Assembly: GCA_027484025.1 (NCBI GenBank)
Contig: JAIXTI010000081.1
Coordinates: forward strand, 124,001 to 188,000
Length of the DNA: 64,000 nt
Direction: 5' to 3'
Source: a bacterium
GTDB taxonomy: Bacteria; Gemmatimonadota; Gemmatimonadetes; Gemmatimonadales; Gemmatimonadaceae
A model generated the notes under the pieces. The model was not told the DNA's origin, did no database searches, and saw only the letters and a program-made list of their open reading frames with translations. Every line of letters begins with the position of its first letter. The stretch's first letter is position 1. A program made the translations under genes and the position numbers. This document shows, in pieces, positions 50,540-58,409 of this stretch.

Positions 50540-52956
50540 CGCCGACGCGACGAGCGGCCGTCGAGCTGCTGCACGAGCCACTCCTGCGCACGCGTCACGA
50601 CGTCATCGGTGCCACTCCGGTAGCTGCGTGGCGTGAGCCGCGCCTCCACCAGCGGCGTGAGCCCCACGCGCTGCCATTGCCCGCCGTCGGTACGACGAAG
50701 CTCGGCGGCCGGCACCGTCAGCACGAGCCCACCGGGCAGGCCAATGTGTACCGCTTCGGCCGGTGAACCGGCGGTCGCGGTCCCCACGAACGTCACCCCC
50801 GTCGTCGCCTCGAGTGTGAGGGCCAACCGCTCCATCGCCCCGCTCGTGCGCTCATCGACCAGCGCCACCAGTCGCCCCGCGTAATGCCCCGAGGTATCGC
50901 CGCGCGATACACGCGAGCGCACCTCCCGCTCGTCGGGACATTGCTGCGCCGACTCACGCAACGTTTCCACTAGACACGGTGCCGACTGATAGCGGTGCAG
51001 TTCACGGGCCACCACCGCCACCTCGCGCTCCCGCAGGGCGCGCAGCACGACATCCGCTACGCGACTGCTATCGGCCAACGCGCCACGCAAGTCGACAATC
51101 AGCGCGCGCGCACCGCGATGCTTGCCAAGTTCGGCGTCGACGGTCTGCTCGGTCAGCCTGTTCACATCGACGTACGCCACACCGTTGCTCAATGCCATCG
51201 ATGCCGATTGCCACGGCCGCTCGACCTGCGGCTGCAGCGCCATGTAGTCCACACGGCGAGGCACGTTGAGCTGACGCTCCCTGTTCGTCACGTCTCGCAC
51301 GCGCACCAGTGATGCGCCTGGATTCCCGCGCGGCATGAGCGCGGCCAGCTGCTGCTGCCTCGACCAGTCGTTGGGCGCCGACACCGTACGGCGGTGCTCC
51401 TGCATCCACGCCGGTATGGGATATCCGTCAACGGCCGTGAGCTCCTGCCCCGCGACGAGTCCCAACGCGCGCGTCACGGAATCGGCAATCACATCGGTGA
51501 TGATCGCGCGCCCATCCGCCCAGCGCACGCGAAACGGGAGTGTGGCGACACCAAGCACCGTATCGATCGACGCACCGCGCACGGCGACCTGCGCGTCATC
51601 GAAAGCGCTGACCATCTGCTGCACGGTATTCGCATACTCACTGGCCGAACGCGCGGCCTCGTACCGCCCAATCGCGCGCTCGAACAACGCATCGATGTCG
51701 TCATCGTACAGATCGCGATGCGCATGACGTGCACGCATAAGGCTCCACACGCGCGCGCCACCCAATACGCGTGCACCCATGTACGGATACGGATCGGCAT
51801 CGTAGTAGCCCGGGAGCGCGGCGCGCGCGCGTACCGGTGCCAGGCGCGACGCACGCACAAAGCGGCCGCTCCGCAACATGGCCACCGCCGCACGCATCGC
51901 GGGCGCACTGTCGGCGGCGAGCACTGCGCGTCCCACCAGCGTATCGATCACGATGCCGCTGCTGCCGTCGGCGTGCAGCAGCTCACCGGTGCGCAGCCGC
52001 ACCGACAGTCCGTAGCCCAATGCGACACGGACACTTGGCACAAGCGCGTCATCGTGCACGGCCTCTTCAGCCACCAACGTGGCGCGGCCACTTGCCAACA
52101 GTCCAAGCACCCCGCGCGGCAACACCGTGTTGCCGTTGGCGAGCACCACCACCCGACGCGGCGCCGCATTGATGGGTGACACGAGTGCGCCGTCACGACC
52201 GAGCCACGCATCGTCGAAGGTCCACGCACCAGCCTGCGCGCGCGCGCCACCCACACGGCGCACGCGTACACCGCTCAGCGTGAACGGCACCGACGCCAGC
52301 CGCTCCACGATCTGTGTGCGCGCAACGAACGCATCGATACTATCGGCATTGGCCCCTGCCGACGCGGTGCGCAGGTCGAGCACCACGCGCGCCGGCACGG
52401 CGACGAGCGCCTGTCGTACACCGACCGCCGCGCTCTCTTCGTAGCGCGTGGCCGAAGGAATCTGCAATACGAGAATACTGTCGCGCGTTCGCTCGACGTT
52501 GATCGTCGTCACCGTGAGCGGCGTCCGCGTCTCGTTCTCCTGATCGCGCTCCACGCGCGACAGCGGATCGTTGAGCGCCGCCAGAAAGCGCGTGTAGGCG
52601 AGCTCCAACTGCTCTGCGTTGTCGGCACGGCGCACCAATGTCACGGCACGAATGAACGCCGAGTCGAGTGGCGCGCCGCGCACCGCGACGGCGGGGTGAT
52701 GCAACGACGCCAGATGCCACACATACGAGAGGCGCACCAGGCGTGCGATGCCCGCCGAATCGGAGGCCGCCGGCTGCGGCTCGGGATCGTCGGGCGCCGG
52801 CGGCAGGGCGATCTTACGGACCGTGGCATCCACTTCGCGCACGCTGGGCCCCACCGGGGTCGGTACGGGCGCTACGGGAATGCAGGCACCAAAGAGCGCC
52901 ACCGCGCACGTGGCGGCCAGCATCGAAGGCCGGAGTCGCGTCATATTAGACGTCAT
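50536..52956 (-). CDS. S41-family peptidase-like lipoprotein with PDZ domain
   Basis: Exported protein of about 806 residues with a lipobox (ALFGAC). The first half is a large N-terminal region with S41-like strands (ARVVLDLRTASAGANADSID). A PDZ-like segment (about 500-560, GLVAGQELTAVDGYPIPAWM) precedes the C-terminal tail-protease domain. The likely nucleophile Ser is in DERTSGAMERLAL, with GLPGGLVLTVPAAE downstream. The catalytic Lys is not clear, so it may be divergent or inactive. ATG 52956 or 52944 are both possible. Overlaps hrpB start. Confidence 0.82.
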   Translation of the reverse strand: MTSNMTRLRPSMLAATCAVALFGACIPVAPVPTPVGPSVREVDATVRKIALPPAPDDPEPQPAASDSAGIARLVRLSYVWHLASLHHPAVAVRGAPLDSAFIRAVTLVRRADNAEQLELAYTRFLAALNDPLSRVERDQENETRTPLTVTTINVERTRDSILVLQIPSATRYEESAAVGVRQALVAVPARVVLDLRTASAGANADSIDAFVARTQIVERLASVPFTLSGVRVRRVGGARAQAGAWTFDDAWLGRDGALVSPINAAPRRVVVLANGNTVLPRGVLGLLASGRATLVAEEAVHDDALVPSVRVALGYGLSVRLRTGELLHADGSSGIVIDTLVGRAVLAADSAPAMRAAVAMLRSGRFVRASRLAPVRARAALPGYYDADPYPYMGARVLGGARVWSLMRARHAHRDLYDDDIDALFERAIGRYEAARSASEYANTVQQMVSAFDDAQVAVRGASIDTVLGVATLPFRVRWADGRAIITDVIADSVTRALGLVAGQELTAVDGYPIPAWMQEHRRTVSAPNDWSRQQQLAALMPRGNPGASLVRVRDVTNRERQLNVPRRVDYMALQPQVERPWQSASMALSNGVAYVDVNRLTEQTVDAELGKHRGARALIVDLRGALADSSRVADVVLRALREREVAVVARELHRYQSAPCLVETLRESAQQCPDEREVRSRVSRGDTSGHYAGRLVALVDERTSGAMERLALTLEATTGVTFVGTATAGSPAEAVHIGLPGGLVLTVPAAELRRTDGGQWQRVGLTPLVEARLTPRSYRSGTDDVVTRAQEWLVQQLDGRSSRRR

Positions 52957-53022
52957 GGCGCTCAAGATAGCGCACGGGCCCCTCATCGAGCTCCTCCCCG
53001 ACCTCTCCACGCACTGTTTCGT

Positions 53023-54246
53023 ATGTCGTCCGGCATGAACAGCGGCTCCACCAGTCCGCACGCACTCCCAGACACCATCCGCCTGTACTACGACGACGCC
53101 CAGTTGGCGCGCTTCAGTGCATCGGTCACCGACGTCGCGGGGGACGGACGGATCGTCTATCTCGATCGCACCGCCTTCTACCCCACCTCGGGCGGGCAAC
53201 CGCACGATCTGGGGACACTGGCGGAGGTGGCGGTGGTCGATGTCGTCGATGAAGACTCGCGCATTGCTCACCATCTGGCCGAACCGCTTGGGCTCCCAGC
53301 GGGGGCGATGGTCGTGGGCCAGATCGACGTGGCGCGCCGAATCGATCATATGCAGCAGCACACCGGGCAGCATCTGCTGTCGGCATTGCTCACCGACGAG
53401 TACGGCTGGCCCACCGTGAGCGTGCATTTTGGCGACGAAAGCTCCACGGTAGACGTGGCGGGCGAAGGGCTCACGCCAGAGCTGCTCGCGACCATCGAGC
53501 AGCGCGTCAACACGCTCGCGCTGGAAAACCACGCGGTATCGGTCTCGTACGAAGACGCGAGCACCGCCGAGGGGCTGCGCAAGGCGAGCGACCGTGAGGG
53601 GACATTGCGCATCGTCACCATCGAGGGGCTCGACCGCAGCGCCTGCGGGGGCACGCATGTGGCACGGACCGGCGAGATCGGCGCAATCTTTCTCCGCCGC
53701 TTCGAGAAGACGCGCGGCAACACGCGCATCGAGTTCATCTGCGGGCATCGTGCCGTCCAGCGCGCGCGGCTCGATGCCGACCTGCTCTCACGGGCGGCGC
53801 GTCCCCTCTCGGCGTCGCCACACGATCTCCCGGCCTTGGTGGAACAGCATCAGGCGCGCGTCGTGGAGCTCGAACGCGAGCGCAAGCGACTTCTTTCCGA
53901 GCTCGCCGGTTACGAAGCGCAGGCGCTCTGGCAGTCGGCGCCGCTCGACGCGAACGGGGTGCGGCGGGTGCGGCGCGTCATCACGGGCGCCCCCAAAGAG
54001 GCCGAGCCGCTGGCGCAGCAGCTCATCGCGCTGGGTGGCTGCGCCGTGCTGGTGAGCAACGACAGCACCGGTGGCGTGCTCTTCGCGACCGCGGCCGATA
54101 CCGCCCTCGATGCCGGCCAGCTGCTCAAGGCCGCGCTGCAGAGCGTCGGCGGACGCGGCGGCGGTGCCCCCCGCCTCGCCCAAGGCGCCGTGGCTGACCC
54201 TGCCTCTTTACCCTCGCTCGCCCTCACCCTTGGCTTTCCCGGCTGA
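53023..54246 (+). CDS. Alanyl-tRNA editing protein (AlaX-L type, with DHHA1)
   Basis: Trans-editing enzyme of about 407 residues that removes Ser or Gly from mischarged tRNA-Ala. It begins with an AlaRS-like beta-barrel (TAFYPTSGGQPHDLG). The zinc-binding editing core is HMQQHTGQHLLSALL and CGGTHVARTGEIG. A coiled-coil linker (QARVVELERERKRLLSELAG) leads to a C-terminal DHHA1 domain (GGRGGGAPRLAQG). Start ATG 53023; ATG 53035 is also in frame. Divergent from the S41 gene over 66 bp and followed 3 bp later by the DinB gene. Confidence 0.92.
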   Translation: MSSGMNSGSTSPHALPDTIRLYYDDAQLARFSASVTDVAGDGRIVYLDRTAFYPTSGGQPHDLGTLAEVAVVDVVDEDSRIAHHLAEPLGLPAGAMVVGQIDVARRIDHMQQHTGQHLLSALLTDEYGWPTVSVHFGDESSTVDVAGEGLTPELLATIEQRVNTLALENHAVSVSYEDASTAEGLRKASDREGTLRIVTIEGLDRSACGGTHVARTGEIGAIFLRRFEKTRGNTRIEFICGHRAVQRARLDADLLSRAARPLSASPHDLPALVEQHQARVVELERERKRLLSELAGYEAQALWQSAPLDANGVRRVRRVITGAPKEAEPLAQQLIALGGCAVLVSNDSTGGVLFATAADTALDAGQLLKAALQSVGGRGGGAPRLAQGAVADPASLPSLALTLGFPG

Positions 54247-54249
54247 CCC

Positions 54250-54789
54250 ATGACGATTGCCCGTCCCGCCCTCGACGAACACGCGCCGTACGCGCTCACG
54301 TACATCAACGCCACCGCCGACGCGCTGGCTGCACTCGGCACCGACGATGTGCTGCAGCTGCTCGAGGTCCAGCGCGAGCAGTGGCGCGCCCTCTTGGCCG
54401 GCATCCCCGACTCGCAGGGTGCCTTTTCGTACGCCCCCGGAAAGTGGACGCTGGCCGAGTCGCTGGTCCACGTGAGCGACACCGAGCGGGTATTCGCCTA
54501 TCGCCTGCTGCGCATCGCCCGCGGCGACCGGACGCCGCTCCCCGGGTTCGAGCAGGACGATTGGGTGCCGCAGAGCCGGTCCACTCGGCGTACACTTCCA
54601 GACATTTTGACCGAAATGCTCGCCTGCCGCGAAGCGACGTTAGCCCTGGTGCGGTCGCTCGACGACGAAGCCATCGGCCAGCGCGGGATCGCCAGCGGCG
54701 TCGAGGTCTCAGCGCGGGCGCTGGTGTGGATGCTGGCGGGGCACATGGCGCATCACATAACGCTGACGCGCACCAAGTACTGCGGTTGA
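54250..54789 (+). CDS. DinB/DUF664-family four-helix protein
   Basis: Cytoplasmic protein of 179 residues with the DinB-like four-helix fold. The putative metal-binding histidines are in LVHVSDTERVFAYRL and the C-terminal GHMAHHITL, as in the thiol-S-transferase/DinB group (bacillithiol- or mycothiol-type). It begins 3 bp after the AlaX stop, so the two are likely co-transcribed. The reaction is not known. Confidence 0.85.
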   Translation: MTIARPALDEHAPYALTYINATADALAALGTDDVLQLLEVQREQWRALLAGIPDSQGAFSYAPGKWTLAESLVHVSDTERVFAYRLLRIARGDRTPLPGFEQDDWVPQSRSTRRTLPDILTEMLACREATLALVRSLDDEAIGQRGIASGVEVSARALVWMLAGHMAHHITLTRTKYCG

Positions 54790-54803
54790 CCTACGGGTGG
54801 CTG

Positions 54804-54989
54804 GTCCGGCGGTATACTGGCCGACGGATCGAGCCCTCAGGGTAAAGAACGCAAGGACAGAGGGGAAAGCGCGGTGCGGTTCAATGGGGAACCGCGGTTG
54901 GGGTCTGGGTCGAGCGAACCGCGCTTTCCCCTTTCCCCTTGCGTGCTTTACCCTGAGGGCTCGATTCGTCGGCTTGTGAACCGCCGGAC
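54804..54989. repeat. Dispersed ~187-bp palindromic element, copy B
   Basis: Second copy of the element at 43875-44062. Arms of about 75-80 bp pair with roughly 80-85% identity; outer ends GTCCGGCGGT and inner GATCGAGCCCTCAGGGTAAA and AGGGGAAAGCGCGGT. The centre (GCGGTTCAATGGGG...) does not match copy A. It fills most of the 303-bp gap between the DinB gene and transketolase; the last 100 bp is the tkt leader with no further repeat seen. As RNA it would fold into a very long hairpin and could stop transcription from the DinB gene. Confidence 0.85.
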
Positions 54990-55092
54990 CAAACAACCGT
55001 TTTGAACCGCCGTTCAGCCCCGGATCCGGCTAGATTTAGAGGCTGTGGCGCGCCGATCGCGCCCGCCCTAGCCGACCCTCCCGGAGCGTTTC

Positions 55093-57120
55093 GTGTCCGC
55101 TGCGTCACCCCTCGCTGGTTCCGCGTCTCCCGAGACTGTGCGTCTCGCGATCGATACCGTTCGTACTCTCGCCATGGATGCGGTGCAGGCCGCCGAGTCG
55201 GGGCACCCCGGCACTCCCATGGCGCTCGCCCCGCTCGCGTACGCGCTCTATACCAAGCACCTGCGCCACGATCCTGCGGCGCCGGACTGGGCCGACCGTG
55301 ACCGCTTCGTGCTCTCGGTTGGACACGCGTCCATGCTGCTGTACGGCACGCTGCACCTGGCCGGCTACGACCTCCCGCTCGACGAAATCAAGAATTTCCG
55401 TCAGTGGGAGAGCCTCACGCCGGGTCACCCCGAAGTGCACCACACCAAGGGTGTCGAGACGACGACGGGTCCGCTGGGTCAGGGTGTGGCGAACGCCGTG
55501 GGCTTGGCGGTGGCCGAAGCACATCTGGCGGCGACGTTCAATCGCGAAGGGCACGCGATCGTCGATCACTACACGTACTTCGTCGCGGGCGACGACTGCC
55601 TCATGGAAGGCATCTCGCACGAAGCGGCGAGCTACGCCGGCCACATGAAGCTCGGCAAGCTCATCGGCTTCTTCGACGACAACGGCATCACCATCGACGG
55701 CAGCACCGCGCTCACCTGCAGCGACGACGCCGCCAAGCGCTTCGAAGCGTATGGCTGGCAGGTGCTGCACGTCGACGACGTGAACGATCTCGCGTCGATC
55801 GACGCGGCGATCGCGGCGGCCAAGGCCGACACGCAGCGCCCCACGCTGGTCATCACCAAGACGCACATCGGGTTTGGTTCGCCCAACCGCCAGGACACCG
55901 CGAAGGCGCACGGTGAACCGCTCGGCAAGGACGAAATCGCCCTCACCAAGCAGGGCTACGGCTGGCCGTCGAGCGAGCCGTTCTTCGTGCCCGACGCGGC
56001 GCTGACGCACTGGCGCGAGGCCACCGCGCAGCGCGCGCAGTCGCACGCGGAGTGGAACAGCAAGTGGCAGGCGTACTCGAACGCGCATCCCGAGCTGGCC
56101 GCCGAATTCGAGCGCCGCATGAAGGGTCAACTCTCGGCGTCGCTCGACGCGGCGTTCCCCACATTCGACGCCAAGAGCGGCAACGTCGCAAGTCGCGCTG
56201 CGAGTGGTGTCGTGATCAACGCCATCGCGAACACGGTGCCCGAACTGCTGGGCGGCAGCGCGGACCTCACGGGCAGCAACCTCACCAACGTGAAGGGCGC
56301 GAGCGGATTCGGCGCCGACAACCGCACCGGCCGCAACTTCCACTTCGGCATTCGTGAGCACGCCATGGGCGCGATCATGAATGGCATGGGACTGCACGGC
56401 GGCGTAATTCCGTACGGCGGCACGTTCCTCGTGTTCAGCGATTACATGCGCCCCGCGGTGCGTCTGGCGGCGCTCATGGGTGTGCAGGCCATTTACGTGT
56501 TCACGCACGACTCCATCGGCCTTGGCGAAGATGGTCCCACGCACCAGCCCGTCGAGCATCTGGCCGCGTTGCGCTGCATTCCCAACCTGCTGGTGCTGCG
56601 TCCCGCCGATGCCGACGAAGTGAGCGAAGCGTGGCGCGTGGCGCTGCATCATCGTGGTGGACCGTCGGCCATCGTGCTCACGCGTCAGAAGCTGTCGTAC
56701 TACAACGAGGCGGCACGTGCGCGCGAAGGCGTGAAGCACGGTGCGTACATCGTGGCTGATGCGGCCGGACATGTGCCCAACGTGGTGCTGTTGGCGAGTG
56801 GCTCCGAAGTGGAGATCGCGCTGGCCGCCCGTGAGCAGCTGTCGGGTGAAGGCATTCACGCGCGCGTGGTGAGCTGCCCGAGCCTCGAGCTGTTCGCGCA
56901 GCAGCCGGTCGAGTACCGCAATCATGTGCTCCCCGCCGGCGTCCCGCGCGTGGCCGTCGAAGCGGCGCACCCGATGTCGTGGTATCGCTGGGTCGGCGAC
57001 CACGGCGCCATCGTGGGCATCGAAACGTTCGGCGCGAGCGCGCCGGCGCCAGTGTTGTACGAGAAGTTCGGCATCACGGCGCAGAACGTGGCCAAGGCTG
57101 CCAAGTCGGTGCTGCGGTAA
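55093..57120 (+). CDS. tkt: Transketolase
   Basis: Thiamine-diphosphate enzyme of the pentose-phosphate pathway, 675 residues. Motifs are [34 protein letters not shown], the ThDP-binding [13 protein letters not shown]...[11 protein letters not shown], and the pyrimidine-domain region [20 protein letters not shown]. Start GTG with GGAG 6 bp upstream. It is followed by a strong bidirectional terminator and is separated from the DinB gene by palindrome copy B. Confidence 0.95.
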   Translation: MSAASPLAGSASPETVRLAIDTVRTLAMDAVQAAESGHPGTPMALAPLAYALYTKHLRHDPAAPDWADRDRFVLSVGHASMLLYGTLHLAGYDLPLDEIKNFRQWESLTPGHPEVHHTKGVETTTGPLGQGVANAVGLAVAEAHLAATFNREGHAIVDHYTYFVAGDDCLMEGISHEAASYAGHMKLGKLIGFFDDNGITIDGSTALTCSDDAAKRFEAYGWQVLHVDDVNDLASIDAAIAAAKADTQRPTLVITKTHIGFGSPNRQDTAKAHGEPLGKDEIALTKQGYGWPSSEPFFVPDAALTHWREATAQRAQSHAEWNSKWQAYSNAHPELAAEFERRMKGQLSASLDAAFPTFDAKSGNVASRAASGVVINAIANTVPELLGGSADLTGSNLTNVKGASGFGADNRTGRNFHFGIREHAMGAIMNGMGLHGGVIPYGGTFLVFSDYMRPAVRLAALMGVQAIYVFTHDSIGLGEDGPTHQPVEHLAALRCIPNLLVLRPADADEVSEAWRVALHHRGGPSAIVLTRQKLSYYNEAARAREGVKHGAYIVADAAGHVPNVVLLASGSEVEIALAAREQLSGEGIHARVVSCPSLELFAQQPVEYRNHVLPAGVPRVAVEAAHPMSWYRWVGDHGAIVGIETFGASAPAPVLYEKFGITAQNVAKAAKSVLR

Positions 57121-57147
57121 GCCTCCGCACGTTGCTACACGAAATGC

Positions 57148-57183
57148 AAAAGCGGGCCCCGGCAACTGCCGGGGCCCGCTTTT
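57148..57183. terminator. Strong bidirectional terminator between tkt and the susD gene
   Basis: AAAAGCGGGCCCCGGC, loop AACT, GCCGGGGCCCGCTTTT: a perfect 16-bp stem (57148-57163 with 57168-57183) with A and T tails on both sides. It serves tkt on the plus strand (28 bp after its stop) and the SusD-like gene on the minus strand (its stop is 17 bp away). Confidence 0.93.
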
Positions 57184-57200
57184 GTTGAGCGATGGAACGG

Positions 57201-58409
57201 TTACTTGAGATTCGTGTTGGCGCCGATCTCTTCGAGGCTGATGGGCACGCACGTGCTGCGTCCCTGCAGCGCCGTGTTGCGACCGCTGGCGAGCCAGCGA
57301 CGCAAATCCCACAAGCGACGGCCTTCGAGCCACAACACCGCGCCACGCTCACGCATGAGGATCGTCCACGCGGCATCGACCGTGGTCGCAGTCAACGCCG
57401 GCAACGACGACACCGCGCGCTCCTGATTGATGAACAGCATGGCGTTCGTCACGTCGTTCGCGCGCAACGCGGCTTCGGCGCGGATGAGCAGCATTTCGGT
57501 GCCGCGCGCCAGCGCCACCGGGTCACCGAGCGCGATGTACTTCCGCTGGCGGAAGAAGCGCGTGGCACCATCTTGACCCGTCTGGAAACCGCCGGTTGCC
57601 GTGCGCACCGTGTCGTACGGCACGCGCGTATCGCGGTCGGCCACCCACACCGTGTTGAACACCGTGACTTCGCGACGATTGATCGTCTGATTGGCGAGGT
57701 CGAGGTTCTCACGCGCGGTGTTCGTGGAGAAGACCGCGTTGTGGCGGAACGTGGCAGGAACCAGTGCGGCATCAGCCACCGCGGCATCCCACTTGTTCTG
57801 CCACGCCAGCACCTGAGCACGTCCCGAGAGCGCCGCGTTGAGGAGCGCCGTGTTGTTCTGCGCGCGCGCGAGGGTGATCGCCCGCGTGAACAGGCTCTCG
57901 GCACGGACGAAGTGCTCCGCGCTGGGCAGCTTCGGCCCACCATCGATGGTGGTCTCACACACGTTTTCGCCAAGGAAACGGTTGGCAAAGCCGGCGTAGA
58001 GATACGCACGAATGGTAAGCGGGTTGGTTTCGAACCCTGTACCAAGCACCGTCCGCATGCGCACCAATCCGTTCTCTGCCACCCAGCGGGCGGTGTGCAT
58101 ACGGGCCCAATCGCCGTTCACATCTTCCGGGCGAATGACGCCAGTAGCGAACTGCCGCTCGGCCGCAAAGTTGCCGGAGTGCACCAACTCGAGCCCGGCG
58201 AGCGATCCGCGGGTAAGATAGTTGCCCATGGCATTGGACAGGTCACCGCCCATGCCGTTCACCAGCGCGGGCATGGCCGAGGCGTTGTTCAGGTCGTCGT
58301 CGAGCAGCGGTCCCGGATTGGTGACCGTGAAGTCGCAGGCGCCGAGGACAACGCTGGCGGCGACCGCTGCACCGATCGCGCGTCGGGTTTTCGTGAGGAG
58401 TGTAGGCAT
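57201..58409 (-). CDS. SusD/RagB-like nutrient-binding lipoprotein
   Basis: Surface lipoprotein of 402 residues with a lipobox (VVLGAC) and the TPR-like helices of the SusD family (GRAQVLAWQNKWDAAVADAA; RAEAALRANDVTNAMLFINQ), ending in the LEGRRLWDLRRW segment common to RagB/SusD. It pairs with the preceding SusC-like channel gene; the ATG shares one base with its stop (TGATG). Together they import an oligosaccharide, peptide or other oligomer with TonB energy. Confidence 0.9.
   Translation of the reverse strand: MPTLLTKTRRAIGAAVAASVVLGACDFTVTNPGPLLDDDLNNASAMPALVNGMGGDLSNAMGNYLTRGSLAGLELVHSGNFAAERQFATGVIRPEDVNGDWARMHTARWVAENGLVRMRTVLGTGFETNPLTIRAYLYAGFANRFLGENVCETTIDGGPKLPSAEHFVRAESLFTRAITLARAQNNTALLNAALSGRAQVLAWQNKWDAAVADAALVPATFRHNAVFSTNTARENLDLANQTINRREVTVFNTVWVADRDTRVPYDTVRTATGGFQTGQDGATRFFRQRKYIALGDPVALARGTEMLLIRAEAALRANDVTNAMLFINQERAVSSLPALTATTVDAAWTILMRERGAVLWLEGRRLWDLRRWLASGRNTALQGRSTCVPISLEEIGANTNLK

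Noticed and set aside
52957-53748. Extended N-terminus of the S41 gene over the AlaX gene
   Set aside because: The lipoprotein signal starts at 52956 or 52944, and the extension is antisense to a clear AlaX editing domain.
55105-57333. 742-codon minus-strand frame opposite transketolase
   Set aside because: It would run through the strong terminator at 57148-57183 and is a mirror of tkt.
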